From Subdoligranulum variabile (GTDB taxonomy: Bacteria; Bacillota; Clostridia; Oscillospirales; Ruminococcaceae), in the NCBI RefSeq assembly GCF_025152575.1, contig NZ_CP102293.1:1364001-1428000 (forward strand): 64,000 nt of DNA, written 5' to 3'. Below, piece after piece: positions 23,919-33,705 of this stretch. Both the position numbers and the translations under genes were made by a program. Each line of letters starts with the position of its first letter. Position 1 is the first letter of the stretch. The notes under the pieces were generated by a model. It searched no databases. It worked only from the letters and a program-made list of their open reading frames with translations, and was not told where the DNA came from.

Positions 23919-24764
23919 TCACTCCTTGACGCTGCCGGCCGAGATACTGCTGATGATGTACCGCGAGCAGAAGCAGAACACCACGATGATGGGTACCACC
24001 GACATGGCGATGGCCAGATAGGTGGCGCCGATGTTGCTGGAGATATCCTTCACCGAGTTGAGGCTGGCGATCATCATGGACAGGGTGAACAGATCCTGGT
24101 TGTTGATGAGGACCAAGGGGGTGAGGTAGTTGTTCCAGCTGCCGATGAAGGCGCCGATGGCCATGGTGGCGATGCCGGGGGCCATGATGGGCAGCACGAT
24201 GCTGTGGAAGATGCGCAGCTCGCTGGCGCCGTCGATGCGGGGGGCTTCCAGCAGGGCCTTGGGCAGCACCGAAAGGATGTACTGCCGCAGGAAGAATACG
24301 GTGCCCGGGCTGGCGATGGCCGGCAGGATAAGGGGCCAATAGGAATCGATGAGGCCCAGCATGTTGCACAGGTCATAGAAGCCCAGCAGGCCCAGCTGGG
24401 CGGGCACCATCATGAAGACCAGCATGACGGTGAAGAGCAGCTTGTTGCCCTTGAAGTCGTAGCAGGCCAGGGCGTAGGCGGTCAGGGCCGAGAAGTAGGA
24501 CACCAGCAGGGTGCTGCCCACGGCGATGACCAGGCTGTTGAGCATACCCTGGAAGATGTTCAGGTTGTCGGTGACGAGGGTCCAGTTTTCGGCCAGGCTG
24601 GTGCCGGGCAGCAGCGAGAAACCGGTCATGATCTCGTTGCCGCTGCGGGTGGCGTTGACCAGCATCATCCAGAAGGGGATCAGGCAGACCAGCGCCAGCA
24701 GGATGAGGGCCAGATACAGGATGGTCTTGATGACCCGGGTCTTGAGGCGATAGGCGGTATCCAC
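23919..24764 (-). CDS. CUT1 ABC transporter permease (MalG type)
   Basis: A 281-aa permease with six membrane helices and the EAA loop EAPRIDGASELRIFHSIVLP near residue 180. It begins MDTAYRLKTRVIKTILYLA. It lies 3 bp after its partner permease, so the two are translationally linked. It ends 70 bp before the truncated binding-protein gene. No ATPase is encoded in the locus. The two phosphorylase genes upstream suggest import of beta-gluco-oligosaccharides. Confidence 0.9.
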   Translation of the reverse strand: MDTAYRLKTRVIKTILYLALILLALVCLIPFWMMLVNATRSGNEIMTGFSLLPGTSLAENWTLVTDNLNIFQGMLNSLVIAVGSTLLVSYFSALTAYALACYDFKGNKLLFTVMLVFMMVPAQLGLLGFYDLCNMLGLIDSYWPLILPAIASPGTVFFLRQYILSVLPKALLEAPRIDGASELRIFHSIVLPIMAPGIATMAIGAFIGSWNNYLTPLVLINNQDLFTLSMMIASLNSVKDISSNIGATYLAIAMSVVPIIVVFCFCSRYIISSISAGSVKE

Positions 24765-24767
24765 AGG

Positions 24768-25700
24768 TCAGTCCTCCTTTCGGTTCATCAGGCGGAAGGC
24801 AATGAAGCTGCACACCGCGATGATGGCAAAGAGCACGAAGGCGATGGCGGCGGCATAGCCCATCTGCCGGTTGGTGAAAGCCATGTTGAAGAGGTAGAAC
24901 ACCGCCGTGTAGAGGCTGCGGCCGGGCGTGCCCTTGGTGCCGGAGATCAGGTAGGGGATGTCAAAGAGCTGCAAGCCGCCGATGAGGCTGGTGATGGCCA
25001 CATACATCATGATGGGGCGCAGCAGGGGCAGGGTGATGCGGCCGAAGATGGTCCAGCGGCCGGCGCCGTCGATGGTGGCGGCCTCATAGTAGTCCCGGCT
25101 GATGCCCTGGACGCCCGCCATGAGCAGGATGAAGCTGTTGCCGAACCACATCCAGGCGCCCACGACGCCCACCACCGCCTGGGCGGTGGCGCCGGAACCG
25201 CCCAGCCAGTTGATGGGTTCCTGGATGACGCCGAACTGGAGCAGCACCTGATTGACGCTGCCGTACTGCCAGTCCAGCAGCGTCTTGAAGAGGAACGCCA
25301 CCGAGGTGCAGGCGATGAGGTTGGGCAGGTAGAAGATGGCCCGGAAGATGCTCAGGCCCTTCATGCGGTATTTCATATCGTTGAGGAGCATGGTGAGCAG
25401 CAGGGCCAGGCCCAGCTGGAGCACGATGTTGATGCCCCACATCTTGAGGGTGTTGACGAAGGCTTCCCAGAACAGAGGGTCGGTGAGGGCGCGCTGGTAG
25501 TTGTCCAGCATGACGGGGTCGGCCTTGCCGTACCCTTTATAATCGGTAAAGCTCATGATGAAGGTGCGCAGCACCGGGTAGACGCTGAACACCAGGAAGG
25601 TTGCCACAAAGGGGATGCAGAACAGCGCGCCGTAGCGGTTCACGTCGTTGGGGGCCCGCCGCTTCTGCACGGTTTTTTCCGCCGTTGCTTGTTTGGCCAT
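24768..25700 (-). CDS. CUT1 ABC transporter permease (MalF type)
   Basis: A 310-aa permease with six membrane helices and the EAA loop YEAATIDGAGRWTIFGRITLP near residue 205, described here by its core EAATIDGAGRW. It has a basic cytoplasmic N terminus. The ATG at 25700 (MAKQATAE) is chosen because the region before it is occupied by a long intercistronic hairpin; a start at 25733 would run into that hairpin. It pairs with the downstream permease. Confidence 0.9.
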   Translation of the reverse strand: MAKQATAEKTVQKRRAPNDVNRYGALFCIPFVATFLVFSVYPVLRTFIMSFTDYKGYGKADPVMLDNYQRALTDPLFWEAFVNTLKMWGINIVLQLGLALLLTMLLNDMKYRMKGLSIFRAIFYLPNLIACTSVAFLFKTLLDWQYGSVNQVLLQFGVIQEPINWLGGSGATAQAVVGVVGAWMWFGNSFILLMAGVQGISRDYYEAATIDGAGRWTIFGRITLPLLRPIMMYVAITSLIGGLQLFDIPYLISGTKGTPGRSLYTAVFYLFNMAFTNRQMGYAAAIAFVLFAIIAVCSFIAFRLMNRKED

Positions 25701-25722
25701 AACACATTCCGCCTTTCCACAG

Positions 25723-25763
25723 GAAGGCATCACCCCGGGCGCGGGGCCCGGGGTGATGCCTTC
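25723..25763 (-). other. Long intercistronic hairpin between phosphorylase and permease genes
   Basis: Perfect 18-bp arms (GAAGGCATCACCCCGGGC and complement) with a 5-base loop lie between the frameshifted phosphorylase stop and the permease start. There is no T tract on the minus strand. It may be a partial attenuator or an mRNA 3'-end stabiliser that sets enzyme and transporter levels apart. Confidence 0.65.
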
Positions 25764-25778
25764 AGAAATTCTGCCGGT

Positions 25779-28700
25779 TCAGGCAGGGACCTCGATCTCG
25801 GGGTAGACCGCCTGCACTTCGCTGTAGAAGTCCTTCAGGGCGGTTTCCTTGTCTTTCTCGCCCTTCTGGACCGCCTCGATGGCCTGGCCGAAGGCATCGC
25901 CGATGGCGGTGTCGTAGCGGGTCACCAGGCTGTAATCCACGGCGGAGGCTTCCTCGGCAAAGAATTCATAGGTCTTCTGGTTGCCGAAGGAGGGGTTCTC
26001 GTAGTCCTTGTTGGCTTCCAGCACGCTCTTCATGGCCACCACATCGCCGTCCGCCGGGATGAGCCGGGCCACAAAGCCGCGGCCCCGGGCCGCCGGGTCG
26101 GGGTTCACCGAGGAGCCCAGGAAGGAGACGTTCTCCAGCGGGCTGCGGCCGTAGACCGCCGGGTCCAGGAAGGGCACCGCCGCGTCGCAGAAGGCCGCGA
26201 AGAACCGGTGGTAGAGCCCGCTCTTGAGCAGTTCCAGCAGGTATTTGTACTCCATATGCAGCCAGATGGATTCGTTTTCCAGCCAGCCGGGGGTGAAGGC
26301 ACGGGCACGGCCCACCTCGAAGCTGGTATCGTTCAGCGAGGCGTTGACCTTGTACATCCTGAGAGCCGGGTCGTAGAGGTCGCTGGTGCGGACATTCTCC
26401 TCCAGCTGGGCCTTTTCCTCGGCGGTCATGGCGGTTTTCAGACGGCGGACCGGGCCTTCCAGGAAGTAGGGCAGCGGCTGGGGGGTGAGCCCGGTGGGAA
26501 CCAGGCCCTCCGCCGTCTCGGTGATGCCGGTGGCCTCAAAGGAGAAGTAGGTGGGGATCAGCCCGCCGCCCAGGGCCTCGGCCCGGTGGATGCCCTCCCG
26601 CACACGGGTCTGCAGGGCACGCAGCTGGGCCGCCAGCTCGGTGCAGGCCACGGCGGTGCGGCTGCCCGCCAGGGTATGGGCGGTGGCGGTGCGGTAAGCC
26701 TCCCGCAGGCGGGTCATCTGCTGCCAGCGGGTCCAGGGGGCATCGTTCATCATGATGGTGGCCGCACGGCCCAGCAGCTGGGCCATCTCGGTGTAGAGCT
26801 CCACCGTACCCGCCCGGCCTTCCAGCGCCGTGATGGTGAAGGTGAGCAGCCGGTCCAGCTCGCAGGTCTCGGCCATGGAGGAACCGAACAGCCCCGGCAG
26901 ACCGTTGAGGGCGTCGTACCAGCCGGGTTTGCCGCCCTCCATCTCCACGCCCATGCCGGCGCTGTCCAGGGTGGCGGCCTTGATGGCGCAGAGGAGCAGC
27001 AGCTTCTCCATCAGGGTGGAGCGGGCCACGGAGCCGCCTTCCTCCACCAGCCAGTTGCCGTCGGCCTGCTGGCGGGTCTCGGGGTCGATGCTGTGGTACT
27101 GGCGCAGCCCGGCGTCGGTGCGGCAGCACCGCTTGGCCAGGGGCAGCACGGCGGCCCGGCTGGCATACCAGCGGTAGTTGCGGGGCCCAAAGAGCAGCGC
27201 GTCCTTCTCATCCGGGTAGGCGGCCAGATAGTTCTCGATGAGGTCGAGGTCATAGGTCCAGTGGTCGCACCAGTACCCTTCCCCGAAATCGGCGTTGGGA
27301 TCGCTGTGGGCTTTGGTGACGCAGTTGGCCACAAAAGCGTCGGCGGTCTCTTCCGCCAGGCCCCAGTCCTCGGCGGCCGGGGGTGAAGTCCTCGGCCAGC
27401 AGGGCTTCGGCGGCGGCACGGCAGCTTTCCGGCAAAGGGGCGCAGAGTTCCTGCCGGTCGGCCTCCGCCAGACGGAAGGTGCTGGGCAGGATGACCAGCG
27501 GGTTGTAGCCGTCGGTCTGGGTCAGCTCCATGAACATCCGGATGTTGGCATCCTTCAGCTGGGGGTGGAACAGCACGTCGCTGCGGCGGTTCTGGTTCAC
27601 ATCCCGGAAGTTGCCGTTGCCCTGGGCGTAATACTCCCCGCCCAGGGAGAAATAGTTGTACTCCCGCTCGGGGTCGCCGTGTTTGCGGGAATAGAGATAG
27701 AAGGGCGTCTTTTTGCCGTCCGCCCCCGTGAAGAAGATGGGGGTGCCGCCCCGCAGCAGGTTGTCCACATAGGTCTGGCGGCAGTAGGCGTCAAACACCG
27801 GGTCGGCGGTGCGGGTATCCACCACGTCGGAGAGTTCCGCCCCCAGAGCCACCGCCCGGGCACACTGGGCGTCGAACCAGGCGGGACCGTCCACCGCGGC
27901 GGTCATCCCTTCCAGCAGGGCGCGGCTGTCCGCCTGGCCGTAGAGGGAATAAAGATGTACGCTCTCCCCCGGCTGCAGGGTGCGCCGGGCCGGGACGAAG
28001 CAGCAGGGGAACTGGTTCTGCAGCACCTGGTCGGCGGCGCAGAGGTCCGCCAGCGGGGTGGCGGCAAAGTGCTGGGCGGTCTCCAGGCCGGTGTCCTCCC
28101 CGAAGACCAGGGAGGGCTGCACCAGAGGGCGCAGCCGGGCGCCGGTGTCGTCCAGGGCCAGGCAGAAGTTGACCCCCTCCACCCTGGTGACGCTGGCGGT
28201 ATCGGCCATGGAGGCCCGCACCGCAAACCGGGTGGAGCCGTCGGGGCCGAATTCCACCTGCATCCAGGCCTTGGCCAGCTGGGCCATATTCTTGAGGGTA
28301 TCCTGGTCGATGCCGTAGCAGACTACGGCGGGCATGCCGTCCAGCAGTTCCAGCTCCAGGGGGGCGTCGGTGGTGTTGGTCACCGTCAGTTCCCGGATCA
28401 GCCCCGCCAGCCGGTGGTCGGGCAGGCCGCAGTAGCGCACCTCCACGGCCAGTTCCGGGGTCTGCTGGCAGAGCACCAGTTCGGCGGTGCCGATGTGCAT
28501 CTCGGCCTCCCCTTTCAGCAGCTCGGTGCAGGCGCCGTTCACCCGGGCAAAGGTGCGGAAGCCGGTGCGGGCGGTGTTCTGATAGGCGGTGTGGGCGGCG
28601 CTGAACTCCATGATGGCATGGTCCTTGTCCCGGGCGCCGAAGCTGCAGACCGCCTGGCCCCGGTTGTTGTAGTAGACCCAGGCCGGGACCCCCTTGGGGC

Positions 28701-28782
28701 CCGCCACGCCGGGCAGGAAGCTGGAAAAGGTGGGGGCCTGCTGGTAGTTCTGGATGACAAAACGATGCTGGGAATCGAACAT
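25779..28782 (-). pseudogene. Clan GH-Q phosphorylase-like enzyme split by a frameshift
   Basis: The N-terminal ~460 residues read in one frame from ATG 28782 (MFDSQHRFVIQNYQQAPTF; RBS AAGGAGG) to LLAEDFTPG near 27375. Homology-like sequence then continues in another frame from AEDWGLAEETADAF to the stop at 25779, giving ~1000 residues overall. The beta-sandwich-like N part (YYNNRGQAVCSFGARDKDHA) and the (alpha/alpha)6-like C part (FGEGYWCDHWTYDLDLIENY) resemble glycoside phosphorylases of the GH94/GH149/GH161 group; GH161 is the best guess from memory of the family. A one-base change in a C/G-rich run (CCCCCGGCCGCC) explains the break. It may be a real mutation or a sequencing error. Neighbours: a GH94-like gene and a CUT1 transporter. 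Confidence 0.6.
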
Positions 28783-28803
28783 AAGTAGTTCCTCCTTGGT
28801 GGT

Positions 28804-31455
28804 TCAGTGGGTGGTACGGGGCTGGAGTTCGGCGGTGAGCACGGCGCCGTCGGGCAGGGCCAGGATGGCGGCCCGGGGGATGCGTCCCCGGGAAATCATG
28901 GGCAGCGGGCGGCCCTCCGCCGTGACGGCGCCCACCCGGGCGGCCTCCGGTTCCAGATGGCCGGGGTTATGGTACCGCACCGTCAGGGCTTTGCCCGCAA
29001 AGCGGCAGCGGATGGCGGCCAGGTCCTGGCCGTCAAACTGGGCGGCGGTGAGCTGGGGGTCCAGTTCCAGGTCGCCCTGGATGCCCCGGACGCCGAACAT
29101 CCGGGTCTGGACGGTGAGCAGCAGCCAGCTGGCCGCCCCCGTGAGGTAGGGGTACATCCCCTTGCCCCGCCCATCGAAGTATTCGGGGATGCCGGGCAGG
29201 ATGTGCCCGGCGGCAAAGCGGCGGCTCTGGGCGTAGAGGCAGCGCAGCACCCGCAGGCCCTCCCGGGGCATGCCCCGCAGGTAGAGGGCGTAGGCGTACA
29301 TCACCGCCATATGGCTGAAGACGGCGCCGTTTTCCTTGGTACCGTAGGCAAAGCCGAACATCCGGCCCAGGTCGGTCTTGACCTCGCCGAAATCGGTGTT
29401 GAGAAAACAGCCGCCCCGGGCAGGGTCAAAGAGATACCAGTGGACGGCCCGGGCCACCTCGGCGGCCTGGGCATCGTCGGCGGCCCCCGACATCAGGGTG
29501 AACACCTGGCCGGTGAGCATCATCCGCACGGTGTCCCCCTGCACGCCCTCCACCGGGCGGCCGTGGTCGTCGTAGTAGCTGTTGAACCAGTGCAGGCTGC
29601 CGCCGTCACTGACCCGCTCCTGCCGGCGCAGATGGGCAAAGAGCCACTGCCCCATCCCCCGCAGGGCGGCCGCCGCGGCCTTGGTATCCATCGCCGTGGG
29701 CTCGGCGGCGGTGTAGGCTTCCCCGCAGCAGCGCAGCAACGCGGCCTGGCGGGCCGCCGGGGTGTCGTAACCGGCGGCGTCGGTCTCCAGCAGATGCACC
29801 AGGGACGGATGCAGCGCCACCGTAGGCCGGGTTTCCGCCAGCCGGTCCAGCAGGTCGGCCAGGGCCAGCAGGTTGCCGCCGTAGGCCGCCGTGAAGGCCA
29901 CGCTCTCCCCGTGGGCGGCGGCCATGTCCAGACCGTCGTTCCAGTCGGCCCCCCGCAGCCGGATGCTGCCGCGGTCCCCGGCGTCAAAGAAGGCCGTCAC
30001 ATTCTGCAGCAGCAGATGTTCCAGCACGGTGCCCCGCCGGGGTTCGTCGGCCGGGGCGCGGCGCGCCCCCTCGCCCCGGTAGGCAAAGCCGTCGTCAAAG
30101 TAGGTCTGCTCCTCAAAAAGGAAGGCGTCGTCCCCCGTTTCGTCCAGATAGAGCCGGCAGGTCACAAAGGGCCAGAAGCCGTGGTCCATCCACACCCGGG
30201 GAATGTTGTTGCGGTCGGCCTTGAACTCCCCGGGTTTGTCCCCGATGATGGTGGCGTTGGTGCCGTCGGGACGGACCCCCGCAAAATGGCAGAACAGGCT
30301 CTGCCGCAGGGCGGCGGGGTCCTGGAGCAGCAGGGCCAGGCTGTCCTGCCAGAGGTCCCGCCAGCCCCGGCCGCCCCGGCCGTAGTCGTGGTGGGGCAGG
30401 AAGGAACAGCCGCAGATGCGGCGCAGTACCGGCTGGATGGCCACCCACCGCATCCAGGGGCCCCAGTCGCCGTCCCGGGGATCCGCCACCTGCATCGTGA
30501 CCTGCCCTTGCCAGAAGGCCTTGGTGCGCTCCAGCGCTTCGGCCACCCCCTCCGGCGTCAGATAGGGCGAGGGGTCGCTGTCGATGGCCAGCACCACCTG
30601 GTACCGCCGGGTCGCTCCGGGGGCCAGGGTGCAGGGGGCGAACCAGAGGGCCGCCGTCATCTCGCCCCCCTGGGCGGTGCCGCCCTCGGTGCAGAAGCAG
30701 GCCGGGTCCGGCGTGCCGGTGAGGGCATCGGGCCAGAAGGGACCGCCTGCTCCCTCAAAATCGGCGGTGAGCGGCATCTGGCGGCGGGGCGGGTTGCCCG
30801 CCTCGTCGGCGGCCCATACCCGGTAGGTCACCCGGCCGGGCTGGTGGCCCCGCTCGTCAAAGGTCAGGGTGGGGGTCAGGTCCAGGCCGTAGGCGGCGGC
30901 CCTGGCCCGGTGCAGCAGGCTGGTCACATGGCGATGGTCCCGCAGGTTGTCCGCCGACCGGCCGTAGAGGGGCACCGCCGCGATGCACTCCACCGGGATG
31001 GGATGGCCGGTGGGGTTGCGCAGCGTCACCTGCCATACCTCCACCCGGGCATCATCCGCCGGCACAAAGCTGAGGGTCTCGGCTTCCAGACCGGTGGCCC
31101 CTTGGGTGCGGCAGGTCTTCTGCCACAAAAGCCCGCCGTAGAGGGTACAGGGTTCCTCGGCTTCGGTGTGCAGCGCCGCCAGCTGGGGGGCACTGCATCC
31201 CGTCACCGACCAGGGCGCCGCCCCCTCGGCCTTGACCCAGAAGTTCCGCGCCCCCGTGCGCTCCACCAGGGTGCGCTCCGACGCCGAGGCCAGCAGGAAG
31301 GTGTTCTGATCCACCTTGCAGTCCCCCGCCAGACAGGAGGTCACGCTGGAGATCATGTGGGCTTCGTTCACCAGCGGGAAATAGACATCGGGGGCCCGTT
31401 GGGCATCCCCCAGGCGGAAATCGCCCCATTCGTTGAGAAATTGCAGTTGTTCCAT
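28804..31455 (-). CDS. GH94-type glycoside phosphorylase-like protein (paralogue of 55292-57985)
   Basis: An 883-aa cytosolic protein beginning MEQLQFLNEWGDFRLGDAQR. The N-terminal beta-sandwich has the PLVNEAHMISSV and TRNFW-like (ARNFWVKAEG) blocks. The (alpha/alpha)6 catalytic part has HHDYGRGGRGWRDLWQD, VRPDGTNATIIGD and LRGADWNDGLDMAA, the last containing the expected general-acid Asp region of clan GH-Q. It would cleave beta-glucosidic oligosaccharides with phosphate, releasing a sugar 1-phosphate. The same motifs occur in the protein at 55292-57985. The start at 31455 has AAAGGCGG upstream. It is the first gene of an operon with the frameshifted phosphorylase and a CUT1 transporter. 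Exact linkage specificity is unknown. Confidence 0.75.
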   Translation of the reverse strand: MEQLQFLNEWGDFRLGDAQRAPDVYFPLVNEAHMISSVTSCLAGDCKVDQNTFLLASASERTLVERTGARNFWVKAEGAAPWSVTGCSAPQLAALHTEAEEPCTLYGGLLWQKTCRTQGATGLEAETLSFVPADDARVEVWQVTLRNPTGHPIPVECIAAVPLYGRSADNLRDHRHVTSLLHRARAAAYGLDLTPTLTFDERGHQPGRVTYRVWAADEAGNPPRRQMPLTADFEGAGGPFWPDALTGTPDPACFCTEGGTAQGGEMTAALWFAPCTLAPGATRRYQVVLAIDSDPSPYLTPEGVAEALERTKAFWQGQVTMQVADPRDGDWGPWMRWVAIQPVLRRICGCSFLPHHDYGRGGRGWRDLWQDSLALLLQDPAALRQSLFCHFAGVRPDGTNATIIGDKPGEFKADRNNIPRVWMDHGFWPFVTCRLYLDETGDDAFLFEEQTYFDDGFAYRGEGARRAPADEPRRGTVLEHLLLQNVTAFFDAGDRGSIRLRGADWNDGLDMAAAHGESVAFTAAYGGNLLALADLLDRLAETRPTVALHPSLVHLLETDAAGYDTPAARQAALLRCCGEAYTAAEPTAMDTKAAAAALRGMGQWLFAHLRRQERVSDGGSLHWFNSYYDDHGRPVEGVQGDTVRMMLTGQVFTLMSGAADDAQAAEVARAVHWYLFDPARGGCFLNTDFGEVKTDLGRMFGFAYGTKENGAVFSHMAVMYAYALYLRGMPREGLRVLRCLYAQSRRFAAGHILPGIPEYFDGRGKGMYPYLTGAASWLLLTVQTRMFGVRGIQGDLELDPQLTAAQFDGQDLAAIRCRFAGKALTVRYHNPGHLEPEAARVGAVTAEGRPLPMISRGRIPRAAILALPDGAVLTAELQPRTTH

Positions 31456-31510
31456 CGTTTCGCCGCCTTTCGGTTTGGTTGTTACTTTGATTGTACCGGG
31501 GCCCGGACAT

Positions 31511-31548
31511 AAAAAAACACACCGTTTTTTGGTACGGTGTGTTTTTTT
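31511..31548. terminator. Bidirectional hairpin terminator upstream of the phosphorylase operon
   Basis: AAAAAAACACACCGT (31511-31525) pairs perfectly with ACGGTGTGTTTTTTT (31534-31548), giving T tracts on both strands. It separates the GC-rich phosphorylase operon from the island that starts with repeat copy 1. A weak -10-like TACAAT (minus strand, ~31490) lies between it and the phosphorylase start. Confidence 0.75.
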
Positions 31549-31627
31549 TAGTGGCGGGGGTGTGGTTGTGGGCGGGCGTTTCTTTTTGGCAGCATGCTGA
31601 ACCGGCCAAAACGGGATGTCGCGTTCC

Positions 31628-31957
31628 CTGTCACAGTTCTCCCGAAAAAGAACTGTCCAATACCGCAAGCGTTCCTCAAAAGCGCCTTTTGGCCCAGGAA
31701 GCGCTGCGCAAAAAAGATCACAATAGCGCTTGTTTTACAGTTTAACAGTTTCAAGCTTAGTCGTTTATAGTCCAGTTGAACGTAGTAGTCAGGTCGGAGA
31801 ACTGTGACAGACAGGCAAATACGATGATACAGCGCCGGAAATTGTGTAGTGTGCACAACTTCCGGCGCTGTTTGTGGTGGTTATAAAAGAATGTTGGAGC
31901 GTAAAAAACGATACACAGAACCGGCTGGGAAGAAGAAGTGGTCAGATGGTGGTCAAG
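31628..31957 (+). repeat. Dispersed non-coding repeat, copy 1
   Basis: The core 31769-31957 is nearly identical to copies at 43089-43266 and 54855-55042, all in the same orientation. It contains a hairpin at 31830-31870 (arms CAGCGCCGGAAATTGTG and CACAACTTCCGGCGCTG, one mismatch). The longer left part (31628-31768) is shared, more weakly, with copy 3. The 15-bp sequence CTGTCACAGTTCTCC (31628-31642) recurs inverted at 31796-31810. No ORF with a ribosome site is evident. It could be a MITE-like element or another island-delimiting repeat. Confidence 0.75.
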
Positions 31958-31978
31958 ATGCATAACACACATAGAACG

Positions 31979-32030
31979 CACCAAAAAACGCACGCGCGTG
32001 TTTATAATCGTGCGCGTGCGTTTTTTGGTG
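31979..32030. terminator. Long hairpin terminator after the AlbA_2 gene
   Basis: Perfect 19-bp arms, CACCAAAAAACGCACGCGC (31979-31997) and its complement (32012-32030), lie 2 bp after the stop of the gene at 32033. T6 runs flank the GC core on both strands, so it can terminate in both directions. Confidence 0.8.
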
Positions 32031-32032
32031 TT

Positions 32033-33685
32033 TTATATGCTGTCCTTTGGAATATACTTTGCCCCTGCACCTTTTCCAGTTAAGGCAAGACGCTTCGCTT
32101 TCACCAACTTTTGTAACAGTCGAAACGCCTGTGAGGGTGTGACGTGAAGCAATTCAACCACGTCCGCCCGTGAAACGTGACCCTGGTGCCCCGCCAATTC
32201 CATAATCAATTCCTCATAGCGAAGCGTGTTGATATCATGGCTTCTTACATAGGCATAGGGCTTTTTTGTCAGTCTATAGTATCTTTCGCTTAACAGATAA
32301 GTCCTCCCCCGACCAGTCCCGCTTGCGTCTACCAAACCACTTTCTGCCAAGGATTCCAGCACAGACCGAATTCTGGCTTCATCTTTATGCAAAAAGGAGG
32401 CAATTTCATTGACGGATGCGCGGTGCAACACTTTCAAAGCGTTCAGTGTCATGAGGGAGTGTATTGGCAAACTATGCCCGATTCGTTGCTGCTCCTCTGA
32501 AACCATCTGGATAAAAGCCTTATCCACCGGACCTTTCGGAATCAACAAATGGACACTGGTTGCATTGGATTGCGAATAATCCGGGAGTTGCCGGCCATAA
32601 AGCAGCGAACCTTCATAAATACGGTCGATGCCTCGTCCTGTACGTTCCGCGAGGCCAATTCTCTTCATGGCATCTGCCAAGACCGGGTTACGTCCATGGG
32701 GTTCCGCATCCAGAAGGTTATCTGCATTAATTCCTTCAATAAAACCGCCTGGATTGGAAATTGTCAAGCCATCATCCTCGATCGCCATGCGGACACGCCC
32801 CAGCATGGAATAGTCCCGATGACAAAAGGCATTGACCAATGCTTCACGAAAAGCACGCGGATCATAGGCAGGGATGGAAATACGGAACATTCCCATTTCC
32901 ATCTCTTCGCTTGTATTCCAAGCATTGAAGGTGGCGTGAAATTTTTCAAACGCGGCAAGCAACGGCAGATGAAAGGACTCATTTACTTTGATATCCGTAC
33001 CAGACAAAACCTGAATGGAGGCTTCCGCCGTCGGCACATGTGCCTTGATGGCTGACGCCTTACCAATCATCAGCAAGCCGCACAAAGTGGGGATTGCCTT
33101 TCCGTTTTGCAATACCACAAATTGTAACGCTTTGTCCAATTCTTCATCAGAAAGTTCCAGCAGCTGCGGTTCGCCACGGTAGGTGCGTATTATATTGCGC
33201 AGCCGTTCGCGCTCGACCGGATCCAAATCATCGTATCCGGCATCTGCCACTGGCTGTGCAGAGAAATCCAAAAGACTTAAAGATGAAAGGCGTGCCGTAA
33301 TTTCATAGGGATACATAGGCACGTTTTCCGGAGTACCATCTGCTTTGATTCTTCTTCTCTGTATCTTTCCTGCGGAAGATGCCACGACCGCAGTTTTTCT
33401 GGGGACAGAGACCTTGAGTACCGGCACAGAAAAGCTCAAAATTTCAACTCTCACCGAAACGGGAGGAACGGTCTTATTGGCAATCAGGGCCGCCAACTGT
33501 GTGCTGTCTTTATGGTATGGATGCAAGCCGGTTATTTCTCCGTCATCTTCCACACCAAGATAAAGATCTCCGCCATCGGTATTGGCGAATGCAACCACAG
33601 CATCTATGATATCTCCATCAGACAAACAGGTCCGATCGCTTTTGAACTCATGCGTCAGGTCTTCTTTGAAGCCAATGTTTTGCAT
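32033..33685 (-). CDS. AlbA_2 (Schlafen-like) putative DNA-binding / ATP-binding regulator
   Basis: A 550-aa protein. The N-terminal AlbA_2 domain (~1-130) has LTHEFKSDRT, VVAFANTDGGDLYLGVEDDG and RRKADGT-like (RRRIKADGT) blocks. A central RecG-like/AAA_4 domain contains YDPRAFREALVNAFCHRDY, the NPGGF region and GLAERTGRGIDRIYEG. Winged-helix segments follow near 400-470 and at the C terminus (SRADVVELLHVTPSQAFRLL). Such proteins act as transcription regulators or defence-associated proteins. The ATG at 33685 has GGGAGG 8 bases upstream. Its own promoter contains a perfect 16-bp palindrome. It lies between repeat copy 1 and the Wadjet genes, in the same direction as them but with a separate promoter. 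Confidence 0.8.
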   Translation of the reverse strand: MQNIGFKEDLTHEFKSDRTCLSDGDIIDAVVAFANTDGGDLYLGVEDDGEITGLHPYHKDSTQLAALIANKTVPPVSVRVEILSFSVPVLKVSVPRKTAVVASSAGKIQRRRIKADGTPENVPMYPYEITARLSSLSLLDFSAQPVADAGYDDLDPVERERLRNIIRTYRGEPQLLELSDEELDKALQFVVLQNGKAIPTLCGLLMIGKASAIKAHVPTAEASIQVLSGTDIKVNESFHLPLLAAFEKFHATFNAWNTSEEMEMGMFRISIPAYDPRAFREALVNAFCHRDYSMLGRVRMAIEDDGLTISNPGGFIEGINADNLLDAEPHGRNPVLADAMKRIGLAERTGRGIDRIYEGSLLYGRQLPDYSQSNATSVHLLIPKGPVDKAFIQMVSEEQQRIGHSLPIHSLMTLNALKVLHRASVNEIASFLHKDEARIRSVLESLAESGLVDASGTGRGRTYLLSERYYRLTKKPYAYVRSHDINTLRYEELIMELAGHQGHVSRADVVELLHVTPSQAFRLLQKLVKAKRLALTGKGAGAKYIPKDSI

Positions 33686-33705
33686 AGGATCACCTCCCAA
33701 AACGC

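Noticed and set aside
22953..27386. Very long open frames antisense to real genes (also 55406-60427 minus, 36202-40479 plus, 12273-15341 plus)
   Set aside because: They mirror GC-rich coding sequence on the other strand, lack ribosome sites, and encode low-complexity Gly/Ala/Val/Gln/His-rich products with no family motifs.
31511..31548. Insertion-sequence terminal inverted repeat
   Set aside because: The arms are separated by only 8 bases and end in T runs on both strands, which fits a bidirectional terminator; no transposase is nearby.
31769..31957. Short minus-strand frame beginning with HTTQFPAL and containing VTVLRPDYY, present in all three repeat copies
   Set aside because: The conservation follows the DNA repeat as a whole, no ribosome site precedes it, and the start lies in the hairpin loop. 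It is treated as part of a non-coding repeat.
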